Shown: positions 19,799-29,503, counted from the first letter of the stretch. The stretch: DNA of 64,000 nt from Ahrensia sp. (GCA_002698425.1 NZXU01000003.1:1-64000); one strand, 5' to 3'. Made by a program: numbers and translations. The notes: a model not told the origin generated them from the sequence alone.

Positions 19799-19817
19799 CG
19801 CCAATCCGGCTCAAAAC

Positions 19818-19853
19818 AAAACCGGCGGTGGGAAACCACCGCCGGTTTTTTTG
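19818..19853. terminator. Bidirectional Rho-independent terminator between hppA and bamE
   Basis: A perfect 11-bp stem (19821-19831 with 19836-19846) closes a GAAA tetraloop. It is flanked by an A-rich left side and a T-run on the right, so it can terminate hppA on the plus strand and bamE on the minus strand. Confidence 0.9.
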
Positions 19854-19874
19854 TTGCCGGACACTTGTTCCGGA

Positions 19875-20396
19875 TTACCTCCGGAGCGCGCCTTCTGCGG
19901 TCGGCGCGAGGCCGCCGGACAGGATCTGGACGAGGAAGGTCTCGTCCTTGCCGCGCGTCGGTGTCGTGCGGGTGATGAAATCGAATACACGGCCGTCTTG
20001 CATTCCGTAGTTGGCGATACGGTCGACGGTGCCGTCCTCCGAGAAATAGACGGCCAGGATGCGCTGATCGACCAGCCTCGGCTTCATGAAGGCGACCGGG
20101 CGGGTGCGGGTTTGGGATATGTAGTAGAAGACCTCGTTGTCGAAGACTTCCTTCGTCGTCGGCGTGCCGAGCGTCAGCAGGACCTGCTCGCGGCTGGATC
20201 CTGGCGGCACGAGCTGCAGCGTCTGCTCGTCGATGACGAAACCCTGCTTGTAGGTTTCGCTCGGCGAAAACGAGCTGGGCGAGAGCACTTTGGCGGTCGT
20301 GCAGCCGCTGAGCGCGATCGTGCCGGACGCAAGCAAAACGGGAAGGGCAGACGCCAATCGCATTCTCGACTTGATTTTTCGTGGCGTCACCATCAT
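19875..20396 (-). CDS. bamE: Outer membrane assembly lipoprotein BamE/SmpA-OmlA family (173 aa)
   Basis: This is a small lipoprotein subunit of the BAM beta-barrel insertion complex. The signal ends in the lipobox IALSGC (Cys about 32). The mature part contains the SmpA/OmlA fold: GFVIDEQTLQLVPPGSSREQVLLTLGTPTTK and a strand with YYISQTRTRPVAF. The length is typical of alphaproteobacterial BamE, which lacks the short enterobacterial form. It is convergent with hppA and divergent from the cytochrome bc1 chaperone gene, a conserved pairing in Hyphomicrobiales. The exact start among two adjacent ATGs is uncertain. Confidence 0.88.
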   Translation of the reverse strand: MMVTPRKIKSRMRLASALPVLLASGTIALSGCTTAKVLSPSSFSPSETYKQGFVIDEQTLQLVPPGSSREQVLLTLGTPTTKEVFDNEVFYYISQTRTRPVAFMKPRLVDQRILAVYFSEDGTVDRIANYGMQDGRVFDFITRTTPTRGKDETFLVQILSGGLAPTAEGALRR

Positions 20397-20512
20397 CTCC
20401 GTCAGTCTTAAAGGCCGAGGCCTGTCCCGGGACTGGTTCGGTAAACCGAGTCCCGTCCGGTTTCAAGATCGCCGGCTCGGATGGCCGGCGCTATGAAAGG
20501 TGCGTTTGCACA

Positions 20513-21064
20513 ATGATTATGTCACTGTTTCGGCGAAGGTCGAACCTGAACCGAAGAATTGTCGATACGGCCTATGCCTCGATCGTGACGGCGGCGCGCA
20601 ATCCGGTCTTCTACGCCGACTGGGGCGTTCCGGACACGCCGCTTGGGCGCTACGAAAGCGTCGGACTGCACATGATTCTCTTTCTCTACCGTACCCGCGG
20701 ACTGGAAGGCGCAGCAGAGGGCTTGTCGCAGGACGTCCTCGACGAGTTCTTCAAGGATGTGGATCATTCGATTCGAGAGCTTGGCGTCGGCGATCCGTCG
20801 GTGCCGAAACGCATGAAAAAGCTTGCCCGCATGTTCTATGGACGCATGGGTAATTACTGGAAAGCGCTCGACCAAAGCGATGCAGAAGCGCTGGGTGAGG
20901 CCATAGCCCGCAATATCGCGCCGGAAACGCCCGATGCGATCGACCGCGCCAATATGGCGGGCTACATGATGCACGCGGCGGAAGAATTAAAGCAGATCCC
21001 CGATGCGGAGCTGTTGGCGGGCGTCATCCGTTTTCCGGAACCTGTCGCTCAAGCGGAGGGCTGA
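20513..21064 (+). CDS. Ubiquinol-cytochrome c chaperone, CBP3/UQCC1 family (183 aa)
   Basis: A bacterial homologue of the mitochondrial CBP3 assembly factor, thought to help cytochrome bc1 maturation. Family features are the middle block NPVFYADWGVPDTPLGRYESVGLHMILFLYRTRG and the SVPKRMKKLARMFYGRMGNYWKAL segment. The N-terminus is basic (SLFRRRSNLNRR). Starts at 20513 and 20519 are both possible. The next gene (DUF177) begins after 2 nt, so the two are co-transcribed. Confidence 0.88.
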   Translation: MIMSLFRRRSNLNRRIVDTAYASIVTAARNPVFYADWGVPDTPLGRYESVGLHMILFLYRTRGLEGAAEGLSQDVLDEFFKDVDHSIRELGVGDPSVPKRMKKLARMFYGRMGNYWKALDQSDAEALGEAIARNIAPETPDAIDRANMAGYMMHAAEELKQIPDAELLAGVIRFPEPVAQAEG

Positions 21065-21066
21065 TC

Positions 21067-21636
21067 ATGACGGAGCGGCACGAAGAAAGCTCCCGTAGTC
21101 CAGTTTCGCGGACGGTCACCGTTTCGACCCTTCCGACGACGGGTTTTCCGGTGCGCATCGATGCCACCGAAGCCGAACGCAACGAACTCGCGGAAGCCCA
21201 TGGCTTGTCGTCGGTCGAGAGCTTTCTGGCCGATCTGGAGCTGAAGCGCTGGCGCAAGGACGGCGTGCGGATGCGCGGCACGATCCGGGCGAAGATCGTG
21301 CAGGAGTGTATCGTCACGCTCGAACCGGTCGTTTCGGACCTCGATATCCCGGTGGATGCGGTCTTCCTGCCGGAGGATTCGCCGCTGAGGAGACCGCTGG
21401 ACGACGACGGCGCGCTGATTGTCGATCCGGAGGGGCCTGACATTCCCGAGACGTTCGAGGGCGGCACGATCGATGCCGGCGCGATTGCCGAGGAATTCTT
21501 CGAACTGGCGATCGATCCCTATCCGCGTGCGCCGGGCGCCGAACTGGACGAGGCGTCGTCAACGGATGACGATGGCGGCGAGGACGCCGACGACAATCCG
21601 TTCGCCCGGCTGGCGGCGCTTCGCGATAAGCTGTGA
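21067..21636 (+). CDS. DUF177/YceD-family protein (189 aa)
   Basis: A conserved protein of the YceD family, linked in many bacteria with rRNA or ribosomal protein L32 biology. The core is about 25-130, with the key segment VRMRGTIRAKIVQECIVTLEPVVSDLDIPVDAVFLPE, including the single conserved Cys. The C-terminal third is very acidic (DEASSTDDDGGEDADD), ending NPFARLAALRDKL. It follows the bc1 chaperone gene by 2 nt and precedes plsX by 120 nt. In this window rpmF is not between it and plsX, unlike in gammaproteobacteria. Confidence 0.88.
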   Translation: MTERHEESSRSPVSRTVTVSTLPTTGFPVRIDATEAERNELAEAHGLSSVESFLADLELKRWRKDGVRMRGTIRAKIVQECIVTLEPVVSDLDIPVDAVFLPEDSPLRRPLDDDGALIVDPEGPDIPETFEGGTIDAGAIAEEFFELAIDPYPRAPGAELDEASSTDDDGGEDADDNPFARLAALRDKL

Positions 21637-21756
21637 AACGAAACAAACCGGAAAATAAGGTGTTGAGACCTCCGGCAGAATAGCTATGGTCTGCGCGCCG
21701 GTCGCCGGGAGGCCCGGCCAACTGCCAAAGGCAGACGAAAAACGGGATCGGATGGT

Positions 21757-22821
21757 TTGATAACAGTCTCGATTGACGCAATGGGCGGAGATCACGGGCC
21801 GGCGGTCGTGATCCCGGGTGCGGCGAAATCGCTCGAGCGCCACCCCGAATTGCGTTTCGTTTTCTTCGGTCAGCAAGACCAGGTCATGCCCGTGCTGGAC
21901 CGCCATGAGAAGCTCAAGGCGGCGTCGCGCTTCGAGCATTGCGAAGTCTCGGTTCGCATGGACGACAAGCCGAGCCAGGCGCTGCGCAACGGCCGCTGGA
22001 AATCCTCCATGTGGAAGGCCATCGAGGCCGTGAAGAATGGCGAGGCGGATGTCTGCGTCTCGGCCGGCAATACCGGCGCGCTGATGGCGATGTCGAAATT
22101 CTGCCTGCGCACCATGGCCGCGATCGAGCGTCCCGCTATCGCCGCCATATGGCCGACGCTGCGCGGCGAGAGCATCGTGCTAGACGTCGGCGCGACGATT
22201 GGCGCCGACGCCAGGCAACTCGTCGATTTCTCGGTAATGGGCGCGGCGATGGCGCGCGCCCTGATCGAGGTGAAGCGGCCGACCGTCGGCCTGCTCAATG
22301 TCGGCGTCGAGGAGATCAAGGGCCAGGAAGAGGTCAAGGAAGCCGGGCGGCTGCTGCGCGAGGCCGATCTGCCGGCGCTCGACTATCACGGTTTCGTCGA
22401 GGGCGACGATCTCGGCAAGGGCACGGTCGACGTGGTGGTCACCGAAGGCTTTTCCGGCAATATCGCGCTGAAGACAGCCGAGGGCACCGCCAAGCAGATC
22501 GCCGAATATCTGCGGGCCGCGATGAGCCGGACGGTGATGGCCCGGATCGGCTACTTGCTGGCGCGCGGCGCGTTTCGCCGCCTGCGCGACAAGATGGATC
22601 CCCGCAAGGTCAATGGCGGTGTCTTTCTCGGTTTGAACGGCATTGTCATCAAGAGCCATGGCGGCACCGACGACGAGGGTTTCGCGGCGGCGATCGATGT
22701 TGGTTACGACATGGTCCGCAACGCGTTGCTGCAAAAAATCGAAACTGACCTGAAGAATTTCCACGGCAAGCATCCGGAAGACGTATCCGAAAAGGCGGCC
22801 GCAAGCGGTAATCCGGAGTGA
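21757..22821 (+). CDS. plsX: Phosphate acyltransferase PlsX (354 aa)
   Basis: Makes acyl-phosphate from acyl-ACP for phospholipid synthesis. The N-terminus reads [14 protein letters not shown], the usual PlsX start; the only plausible initiation codon in front of it is TTG at 21757, so a rare start codon is predicted. Other markers are [38 protein letters not shown] and VKSHGGTD-like ([12 protein letters not shown]). Length is standard. It is followed by fabH, whose possible GTG start overlaps the plsX stop. Confidence 0.93.
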   Translation: MITVSIDAMGGDHGPAVVIPGAAKSLERHPELRFVFFGQQDQVMPVLDRHEKLKAASRFEHCEVSVRMDDKPSQALRNGRWKSSMWKAIEAVKNGEADVCVSAGNTGALMAMSKFCLRTMAAIERPAIAAIWPTLRGESIVLDVGATIGADARQLVDFSVMGAAMARALIEVKRPTVGLLNVGVEEIKGQEEVKEAGRLLREADLPALDYHGFVEGDDLGKGTVDVVVTEGFSGNIALKTAEGTAKQIAEYLRAAMSRTVMARIGYLLARGAFRRLRDKMDPRKVNGGVFLGLNGIVIKSHGGTDDEGFAAAIDVGYDMVRNALLQKIETDLKNFHGKHPEDVSEKAAASGNPE

Positions 22822-22832
22822 CAGTCCAGGCA

Positions 22833-23804
22833 ATGATAAGAACAGCGGTAACCGGTATCGGAAGCGCCTTGCCCAAGCGCATCATGACCAACCGGGATTT
22901 CGAGCATATCGTCGACACGTCCGATGAGTGGATCATCCAGCGCACCGGCATCCGGCAACGCCATATCGCCGGAGACGACGAGACGACGGCCTCGCTCGGC
23001 GAGGAAGCCGCGCGCAATGCAATTGCCTCCGCGGGGCTGGAGCCGGACGATATCGACCTGATCGTGCTGGCGACCTCCACGCCCGACAACACATTCCCGG
23101 CGACCGCCGTCGACATCCAGAACCGGCTCGGCATTCGCCATGGCGCGGCATTCGACGTGCAGGCGGTCTGTTCCGGTTTCATCTATGCGCTGACGACCGC
23201 CGACCTCTATATCCGCGGCGGAATGGCCCGTCGCGCGCTGGTCATCGGCGCGGAGACCTTCTCGCGCCTGCTCGACTGGGAAGACCGCACAACCTGCGTT
23301 CTGTTCGGAGACGGGGCGGGGGCCGTCGTGGTCGAAGCCTCGGAAGGCGCCGGTCTGACGTCCGATACCGGCATCATCGCGGCGAAGCTGCGTTCGGACG
23401 GCTGTCACAAGTCGAAGCTCTATGTGGATGGCGGTCCGTCCACAACCAAGACGGTCGGCCATCTGCGCATGCAGGGGCGCGAGGTTTTCCGTCACGCGGT
23501 CGGCATGATCACCGACGTGATCGAGGATTCCTTCTCGGTCGCGGGCATTACCGCCGACGATATCGACTGGTTCGTGCCGCATCAGGCCAACCGCCGGATT
23601 ATCGAGGCATCGGCGAAAAAGCTTGGAATCGCTGACGAAAAGGTCGTCATCACCGTCGACCGGCACGGCAACACCTCGGCTGCATCCGTGCCGCTGGCGC
23701 TGTCCGTCGCAGTCGCCGATGGACGCATCAAGAAGGGCGATATGGTCCTTCTGGAAGCGATGGGCGGCGGCTTCACATGGGGTGCGATTCTGGTGCGCTG
23801 GTAA
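22833..23804 (+). CDS. fabH: Beta-ketoacyl-ACP synthase III FabH (323 aa)
   Basis: Initiates fatty acid synthesis by condensing acetyl-CoA with malonyl-ACP. The catalytic triad is visible: Cys113 in [10 protein letters not shown], His in [10 protein letters not shown], and Asn in HGNTSAAS. The C-terminal [16 protein letters not shown] is typical. ATG 22833 gives the normal 323-residue length; a GTG at 22818 overlapping plsX would add five residues. It is co-transcribed with plsX and closed by the hairpin at 23822. Confidence 0.96.
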   Translation: MIRTAVTGIGSALPKRIMTNRDFEHIVDTSDEWIIQRTGIRQRHIAGDDETTASLGEEAARNAIASAGLEPDDIDLIVLATSTPDNTFPATAVDIQNRLGIRHGAAFDVQAVCSGFIYALTTADLYIRGGMARRALVIGAETFSRLLDWEDRTTCVLFGDGAGAVVVEASEGAGLTSDTGIIAAKLRSDGCHKSKLYVDGGPSTTKTVGHLRMQGREVFRHAVGMITDVIEDSFSVAGITADDIDWFVPHQANRRIIEASAKKLGIADEKVVITVDRHGNTSAASVPLALSVAVADGRIKKGDMVLLEAMGGGFTWGAILVRW

Positions 23805-23821
23805 TTATTTCCGGCTGTCCC

Positions 23822-23868
23822 GGTTACCTTGCTTGACCCCCGACCGGTCACAAGGTAGCCTTTCTTTT
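23822..23868 (+). terminator. Terminator-like hairpin after fabH
   Basis: A 10-bp stem (23822-23831 with 23851-23860, one G-T pair) has an inner 4-bp GACC/GGTC stem in its loop and is followed by TTTCTTTT. It lies 17 nt after the fabH stop. Confidence 0.65.
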
Positions 23869-23902
23869 GACTTTTCAGTGTGTTGAGGGGAAGCCCAGTC
23901 AG

Positions 23903-24220
23903 ATGGGAGGCAAAACGCTTACGCGTGCAGATCTGGCCGAGGCGGTCTACCGCAAAGTCGGGCTGTCACGCAGCGAATCCGCTTCGTTGGTCGAGATGAT
24001 TCTCGACGAGATTTGCGACGCTGTCGTGCGCGGCGAAACCGTGAAGCTGTCGTCCTTCGCGACCTTTCAGGTGCGTTCGAAGGCCGAGCGTATCGGCCGT
24101 AATCCGAAAACCGGCGAAGAGGTGCCGATCTCTCCGCGCCGCGTACTGACATTCAAGGCATCCAATGTCCTGAAACAGAAAATCGCGGACGCGCATTCGA
24201 GCGGCGGGTCCGAAACCTAG
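23903..24220 (+). CDS. ihfA: Integration host factor subunit alpha (105 aa)
   Basis: A DNA-bending HU/IHF-fold protein, which acts with IhfB. The N-terminus [22 protein letters not shown], the arm region [29 protein letters not shown] and the tail [16 protein letters not shown] are diagnostic of IhfA. ATG 23903 is preceded by a GAGGGGA-type ribosome site. It is followed at 126 nt by a MerR gene, the conserved order in Hyphomicrobiales. Confidence 0.95.
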   Translation: MGGKTLTRADLAEAVYRKVGLSRSESASLVEMILDEICDAVVRGETVKLSSFATFQVRSKAERIGRNPKTGEEVPISPRRVLTFKASNVLKQKIADAHSSGGSET

Positions 24221-24346
24221 GCGCCTGCGGGCTGTTTCGGCCCTGTGAATTTTAATACAGAAATGTTGCAGTATTCGGCCGCGCAGCTTTGCGCATGCCC
24301 TGCCAGACGTTAGTATTGCAGGGATTCGCAGGGAAGATTGTAGCCA

Positions 24347-24910
24347 ATGGAAAAGAGCCCCGACGCCTTTCGCACGATTAGCGAAGTCGCCGACGAACTG
24401 GATCTTCCCCAGCACGTCCTGCGTTTCTGGGAAACGCGCTTCTCCCAGATCAAGCCGATGAAACGCGGAGGCGGCCGGCGCTACTACCGCCCCAATGACG
24501 TCGACATGCTGCGCGGTATCAAGCACCTCCTTTACGAGGAGGGCTACACGATCAAGGGCGTCCAGAAACTGCTGCGTGAAAACGGCGTGCATTTCGCCGT
24601 CGCGATCGGCACGGGCGACATGTCCGCATTCGAAGAGATGACGCGCAAGAACGCCGAGGCGGCGCGGGCCTCCGAGGCGGAGGAGAAGCGCGAACGGCCG
24701 CGGGTTGCGGCAACCGCCGACAATGACGCGAACATGCTCGTCGGTGAGCCCAAGGCCCGCGGCAAGGGCATCTTCGGTCTCGGCGCCAAGAGCGACGAAG
24801 AAACCGAGGGGACAGGCAAGTCGCAGCTCGACAAGGAAAACCGCGCACTTCTGCAGGAGGCGCTGTTCGACCTTCTGGAGTGCAAGCGGCTTCTCGATCA
24901 ATCCCGCTAG
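24347..24910 (+). CDS. MerR-family transcriptional regulator (187 aa)
   Basis: The N-terminal winged helix of MerR type is at about 7-80: [25 protein letters not shown], then [40 protein letters not shown]. The rest is charged and probably disordered (about 95-165), with a final helix [19 protein letters not shown]. There are no metal-binding Cys pairs, so it is not a metal sensor. Homologues next to ihfA are conserved in Hyphomicrobiales but of unknown regulon. A terminator follows at 24961. Confidence 0.88.
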   Translation: MEKSPDAFRTISEVADELDLPQHVLRFWETRFSQIKPMKRGGGRRYYRPNDVDMLRGIKHLLYEEGYTIKGVQKLLRENGVHFAVAIGTGDMSAFEEMTRKNAEAARASEAEEKRERPRVAATADNDANMLVGEPKARGKGIFGLGAKSDEETEGTGKSQLDKENRALLQEALFDLLECKRLLDQSR

Positions 24911-24960
24911 GCGGTCGCCGGCTTTCGGCGAGAACCAGACGTCCGTTCTTCACAATTTAT

Positions 24961-24995
24961 CGGCTCCAACTTTCCGTTGGGGCCGCTTTTTCTTG
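24961..24995 (+). terminator. Rho-independent terminator after the MerR gene
   Basis: The stem CGGCTCCAAC (24961-24970) pairs with GTTGGGGCCG (24976-24985, one T-G pair) around a TTTCC loop and is followed by CTTTTTCTT. Confidence 0.85.
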
Positions 24996-25092
24996 CAAGA
25001 TCAATCGTTTCCCGTCTTTATTAACTTGTTTGCAATGCAGCATTCCGGGTTCGGGATCAGGGCGCTGCCGGAATGGTTTGGGGTTTAAGTGA

Positions 25093-26931
25093 ATGAAATC
25101 AACGGTTTCGCCTATCAGCGATTACCTGGGCGCCCTGCATAAGCTTCTTCAATCCAACACCGATGGCGATGTAGCGACATATATTCCGGAACTGGGTCAG
25201 GCCGATCCGGCGACGTTTGGCATCTGCATCGCGACCGTTGATGGACAGGTCTATACCGCCGGCGACGTGGACAACCGCTTCACGATCCAGTCGATGTCGA
25301 AACCGTTCAATTACGGCTACGCCTTGCAGCGCCACGGCAAGGATCAGGTCATGAAGAAGGTCGGTGTTGAACCGACCGGCGAATCCTTCAATTCGATCGT
25401 CCTCGACGAACTCACCAATCGTCCCTACAACCCGATGGTCAATGCCGGCGCCATCGCCATCGCTGAACTGGTCGACGGCGACACGCCCGAAGATCGGCTG
25501 GCGGGCATGATGGACTGGTTCAGCCGGTTCGCCGGACGCGAACTCGATATCGACGACGCCGTGTTCCGCTCGGAACACGCGACCGGCCACCGCAATCGCG
25601 CCATCGCCTACATGATGCTGAACACCGGCATGCTGGAGCGAGATCCGGAGGACGTGCTCGATCTATATTTCAGGCAATGTTCGATCAGCGTCGACTGCCG
25701 GGATATGGCGGTGATGGCGGCGACGCTGGCCACGCAAGGCGTCAATCCGCTGACGGGCGACCGGGTCCTGTCGCCGGATAATGTCCGCGACGTGCTGACC
25801 GTGATGAGCACCTGCGGCATGTATGACTATGCCGGCCAGTGGGCGTTCGATGTCGGCGTGCCGGCGAAAAGCGGCGTCTCCGGCGGCATCATCGCGGTCA
25901 TACCGGGCCAGTTGGGCGTCGCCGTCTATTCGCCGCCGCTGGACCGGGTCGGCAACAGCGTGCGCGGCGTCGAGGCCTGCAAGAAGCTCTCGCACGACTT
26001 CAGCCTGCATGTCTTCGATGGCCGCACCGATGTCCACACCGTCATCCGCCGTCAATATTCCGCCGCCGCCGTCCCGTCCAAACGCGTCCGCTCGAAAACC
26101 GAACGCGAATTCCTGGCCGCCCAGAGCGACCGGCTGATCGTGCTGGAGATCCAGGGCGCCCTGTTTTTCGGCTCGGCTGAGAATTTCCTGCGGCGGCTGT
26201 CGGAAATCGCCAAGCCCGAGGCGACCGTGATCGTCGACATGAAGCGCGCCGCCTATGCCGACCGCACCGCCATAGAACTGATCTGCCAGACGGCGGAAGT
26301 CCTCGCGGGCAAGGGATGCAACATCGTCTTCACGGAGCTGTCGGAAAAGACCGACCTTGAAGGGCTGCGCACGGCGCTGGAGGCGCGTTTTCACAGAAGC
26401 TCCAGGGTCACGCTGATGGACGACACGGATGCGGCTGTGGAGCAGTTCGAGGAAGCGATCCTGCTGCATTCGGACCTGCGCCGCGACGACCGCATCATTC
26501 CGCTGCACGAGATCGAGATCTTCGACGGTCTCGCGGCCGACGATCTGCGCCGGCTGTCGGCGGAAGTGACGACATTCCAGTTCAACGCCGGCGACAAGAT
26601 CATCAGTGAAGGCGATGATGCGCGCATCTTCTTCGTCGTCGGGCGCGGTTCGGTCAGCGTCTCCGTTAATGTCGACGGCCGCAGGGCGCGCCGGATCGGC
26701 TCGGTCGGGCAGGGCGGGCCCTTCGGGGAGATGGCGCTTCTCGATGGCGGCAAACGCTCGGCCGACGTGATCGCCGACGTGCCGGTCATCTGCTATGGCT
26801 TCTCCGTGGACCGAATCCGCGAATTGAGCGTGGAATCGCCGATGATCATGACGACCATCCTCGGCAATCTGGTACGGATCATGTCGGACCGCTTGCGGCT
26901 CGCCAATGACGAAATCCGCGCTTTGCAGTAG
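25093..26931 (+). CDS. glsA: Three-domain glutaminase: GlsA + STAS + cyclic-nucleotide-binding domain (612 aa)
   Basis: A glutamine-to-glutamate amidohydrolase of the serine beta-lactamase-like fold (residues about 1-305). The nucleophile motif SMSK is at 67-70, and there are NPMVNAGAIAI and a late SGVSGGIIAVIPGQLG segment. A STAS domain follows (about 346-440, LIVLEIQGALFFGSAENF ... VDMKRAAYADRTA). A cNMP-binding/Crp-type beta-roll ends it (about 476-600, GDKIISEGDDARIFFVVGRG ... GGPFGEMALLDGGKRSADV). The phosphate-binding cassette GEMALL-x4-RSA looks intact, so cAMP/cGMP binding is plausible. Such fusions are known in alphaproteobacteria. It is a single gene between a terminator and a tRNA. 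Confidence 0.92.
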   Translation: MKSTVSPISDYLGALHKLLQSNTDGDVATYIPELGQADPATFGICIATVDGQVYTAGDVDNRFTIQSMSKPFNYGYALQRHGKDQVMKKVGVEPTGESFNSIVLDELTNRPYNPMVNAGAIAIAELVDGDTPEDRLAGMMDWFSRFAGRELDIDDAVFRSEHATGHRNRAIAYMMLNTGMLERDPEDVLDLYFRQCSISVDCRDMAVMAATLATQGVNPLTGDRVLSPDNVRDVLTVMSTCGMYDYAGQWAFDVGVPAKSGVSGGIIAVIPGQLGVAVYSPPLDRVGNSVRGVEACKKLSHDFSLHVFDGRTDVHTVIRRQYSAAAVPSKRVRSKTEREFLAAQSDRLIVLEIQGALFFGSAENFLRRLSEIAKPEATVIVDMKRAAYADRTAIELICQTAEVLAGKGCNIVFTELSEKTDLEGLRTALEARFHRSSRVTLMDDTDAAVEQFEEAILLHSDLRRDDRIIPLHEIEIFDGLAADDLRRLSAEVTTFQFNAGDKIISEGDDARIFFVVGRGSVSVSVNVDGRRARRIGSVGQGGPFGEMALLDGGKRSADVIADVPVICYGFSVDRIRELSVESPMIMTTILGNLVRIMSDRLRLANDEIRALQ

Positions 26932-27009
26932 CGCTCGTGTCGAATTGCGAGCTTCGATGGAATTACCGCTTGCCTCGATAACGACGATAAATTAGGGCTT
27001 TCCGCGGTT

Positions 27010-27086
<77 letters not shown>

Positions 27087-27185
27087 TTCTTTCCCCGCGC
27101 ATCTGCCGGTCGCGTTTTGAAATCGCGGCCTGCCGGATTTTCCGGCGGGCGGATGCGGCTGGATGTGTGAGCGGGTTTGATCGGC

Positions 27186-28265
27186 ATGGAGCGCGCAGCC
27201 AAGCGCAATTCGGTGGATATCGGCGAGATCGACATCCTTGCGCCCAATCTGAAGAAGCGCATGTCGGGCGTGACCTCTACCGTCTTCCGGCTTGTCCCGG
27301 TTCAGGCGCGATCCATGCGCATCGCGACGGTCGGACCGGCCATCCCCGCCGACATCCCGCAGGTCTCACTTCTTGATGTTGCGCTGATGGCGCGCAAGGG
27401 GCCGTCCGGCGTCCGGGTGTGGCACGCTCGCCGCAATATCGAGATGGTCGTCGGCCTGCTTCTCAAAACCGTTCTGCGCAAGCGTCTGCGGCTGGTCTTT
27501 ACCTCGGCGGCGCAGCGCGACCACAAGCCTTTCACCAAATGGCTGATCCGCCGGATGGACCGGGTCATCGCGACGAGTTCGAAATCCGCCGGCTTTCTGG
27601 AAGTGCCAAACACCGTCATCCACCACGGCATTGACACGGCGCTTTTCAGCCCGCCTGCCGACCGGCGAGACATCCGGCGGCGGCTGGGACTGCCGGAAGA
27701 GGCCGTCCTTGTCGGGTGTTTCGGGCGCGTGCGCTATCAGAAGGGCAACGATCTCTTCGTCGAGGCGATGCTTCGCCTGTTGCCGGACCGGCCGGAGGCG
27801 ATCGCCGTCATGATGGGCGGTGTCACCGAGGAGAACCGGACCTTCGCCGACGATCTTGCCGTGAAGGCGAGGGAGGCCGGGCTTGCCGACCGGATCCTGT
27901 TCCTGCCGGAGGAGAAGCACTGGGACATCTCGCCCTGGTTCAAGGCGCTCGATCTCTATGTCGCGCCGCAGCGCTGGGAAGGCTTCGGCCTCACGCCGCT
28001 GGAGGCGATGGCCTGCGGCGTCCCCGTCGTCGCCACCCGCGCCGGCGCCTTTGAGGATCTCGTCGCCGACGGGCAGACCGGGCGCCTCGTCGATATCGAG
28101 GATATCGACGCTTTGACGCGTGCGACGGCAGAGCTTCTCGATGATCCGGCCATTCGGGCGCAGTGGAGCGCGAACGCCGTGCGCCATGTCGAGGAGAAAT
28201 TCCGCATCGAGATCGAGGCGGGCGCGATCAATGCGATCTATCGGGAATTGCTCGAGGTTTCCTGA
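27186..28265 (+). CDS. lpcC: LpcC-type lipopolysaccharide core mannosyltransferase, GT4 (359 aa)
   Basis: Predicted to add mannose to the Kdo-lipid inner core in rhizobia. The N-terminus VDIGEIDILAPNLKKRMSGVTSTVFRLVPVQ and the later RLVFTSAAQRDHKPFTKWLIRRMDRVIATS match the LpcC type as I know it from Rhizobium. The C-terminal GT-B domain has GCFGRVRYQKGNDLFVEAM and the sugar-nucleotide site RWEGFGLTPLEAMACGVPVVATRAGAFEDLV, with the EX7E glutamates. ATG 27186 is chosen; a TTG at 27177 is possible. The 3' end overlaps the convergent polymerase gene by 28 nt. Confidence 0.9.
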   Translation: MERAAKRNSVDIGEIDILAPNLKKRMSGVTSTVFRLVPVQARSMRIATVGPAIPADIPQVSLLDVALMARKGPSGVRVWHARRNIEMVVGLLLKTVLRKRLRLVFTSAAQRDHKPFTKWLIRRMDRVIATSSKSAGFLEVPNTVIHHGIDTALFSPPADRRDIRRRLGLPEEAVLVGCFGRVRYQKGNDLFVEAMLRLLPDRPEAIAVMMGGVTEENRTFADDLAVKAREAGLADRILFLPEEKHWDISPWFKALDLYVAPQRWEGFGLTPLEAMACGVPVVATRAGAFEDLVADGQTGRLVDIEDIDALTRATAELLDDPAIRAQWSANAVRHVEEKFRIEIEAGAINAIYRELLEVS

Positions 28266-29503
28266 CGCACAGCGGGGCCGTTGCCACGCATATATTGCGC
28301 CTCCAGCGCGATGCAGCCCCAGATGATTCCGAGCAGAAGATAGAAGTGCCGCCAGTGATCGGTGTCGATGACGTTTCCGATCGCGACATGGCCGAGATAG
28401 ACGATATAGGCGCATAGCAGATAGGGCTGCCAGGGCCGGTCGCGGAACAGGATGCGGAACCCCGCGGCAAGCGTCACGATCGTCATCGTCATATAGGCCA
28501 TGAAGCCGAGCCAGGAATAGTCGAACAGCGCCTTCAGCCAGATGTTGTGGGTGTCCTCGCCGAAGAGATAGCCGAATTCCAGCGGCCCGATGCCCAGTGG
28601 CTTTTGCGTCGCCAGCATGAAGCCCATCAGGTGCCGTTCGAACCGTCCGAAACGGGACGCATCGTAATCCTGTAGCAACTGCGCGCGGTCGAGGAACAGG
28701 GAGCGCACGGAATCGATCTGGAGGACGATCGCGAGCACCATCGCCGCGCCGACCACCGCGAAGATCGAAAGGACGATGATCCGCATCCGGAACTTGCCGG
28801 AGCGGCTGTTGATGAACAGGGCAGCCACCAGGATCATGCAGCTGAGCAGCAGGAGGCCCCAGGCCGCGCGCGAGAAGGACAGGAAGGTCGCCAGCAAAAG
28901 GACAGCGGCCACGGCCGATACCGGCAGGAGCGAGCGCAGCGGGCGGGTCAGCAGCAGATAGACCGAGAAAAGCGTCGGCAGTGTCAGATAGGGCGCGAAG
29001 ACGTTAGGATCCTCGAAGAAGCCCTTGGCGCGGCCGTAAAGCGTGAAACTGCCGGAATCCGGGATGACGCCGAAATAGCCGGCGATCGCAAACAGGCTGG
29101 TCAGCACCGCGCCGGCGGTCCAGGCGTTGTACATGAGCGCCAGGCGCTCATGGCGTTCCGCGATCAGCGAGGCGAAGAAGACGGCGCTCAGCGCCAGGAA
29201 TAGCGAACTGGCGATGTAAAGCGGCGTGTTGCGCCAATCCTCCATCTGCGTGATCGAGATGATGCCGCCAATATTGAAGACGATCATCGTGATGAGCAGG
29301 AACATGACGCTGCGCGGGATCGTCAGCGCGCCTGTAATCGTCCAGAGTCCGATCAGCAGGGCGACGAAGAGCTCATAGGGCGCCGGCTCGAACAGGACGA
29401 AGCCCGACAGGAAGACGCCGAGCCAGATCGATGCATTGACCAGCCTGGTAGCGAGCGCCCTATTGGCTGTTTCGTGCGAGACGGTAAGCGTGGCGCCGGT
29501 CAA
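28238..29503 (-). CDS. O-antigen ligase/Wzy-type polysaccharide polymerase (421 aa)
   Basis: A polytopic inner membrane protein of the O-antigen ligase/polymerase family, with about 11-12 hydrophobic segments. A large periplasmic loop sits before the Wzy_C region; the characteristic part is FGRFERHLMGFMLATQKPLGIGPLEFGYLFGEDTHNIWLKALFDYSWLGF (about 285-335), with the conserved G-hP-hG and H-N. In this cluster it should polymerise lipid-linked repeat units, comparable to HfsC/ExoQ-type proteins. It begins 4 nt into the end of the initiating transferase gene, so it is translationally coupled to it. Confidence 0.85.
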   Translation of the reverse strand: MTGATLTVSHETANRALATRLVNASIWLGVFLSGFVLFEPAPYELFVALLIGLWTITGALTIPRSVMFLLITMIVFNIGGIISITQMEDWRNTPLYIASSLFLALSAVFFASLIAERHERLALMYNAWTAGAVLTSLFAIAGYFGVIPDSGSFTLYGRAKGFFEDPNVFAPYLTLPTLFSVYLLLTRPLRSLLPVSAVAAVLLLATFLSFSRAAWGLLLLSCMILVAALFINSRSGKFRMRIIVLSIFAVVGAAMVLAIVLQIDSVRSLFLDRAQLLQDYDASRFGRFERHLMGFMLATQKPLGIGPLEFGYLFGEDTHNIWLKALFDYSWLGFMAYMTMTIVTLAAGFRILFRDRPWQPYLLCAYIVYLGHVAIGNVIDTDHWRHFYLLLGIIWGCIALEAQYMRGNGPAVRQETSSNSR

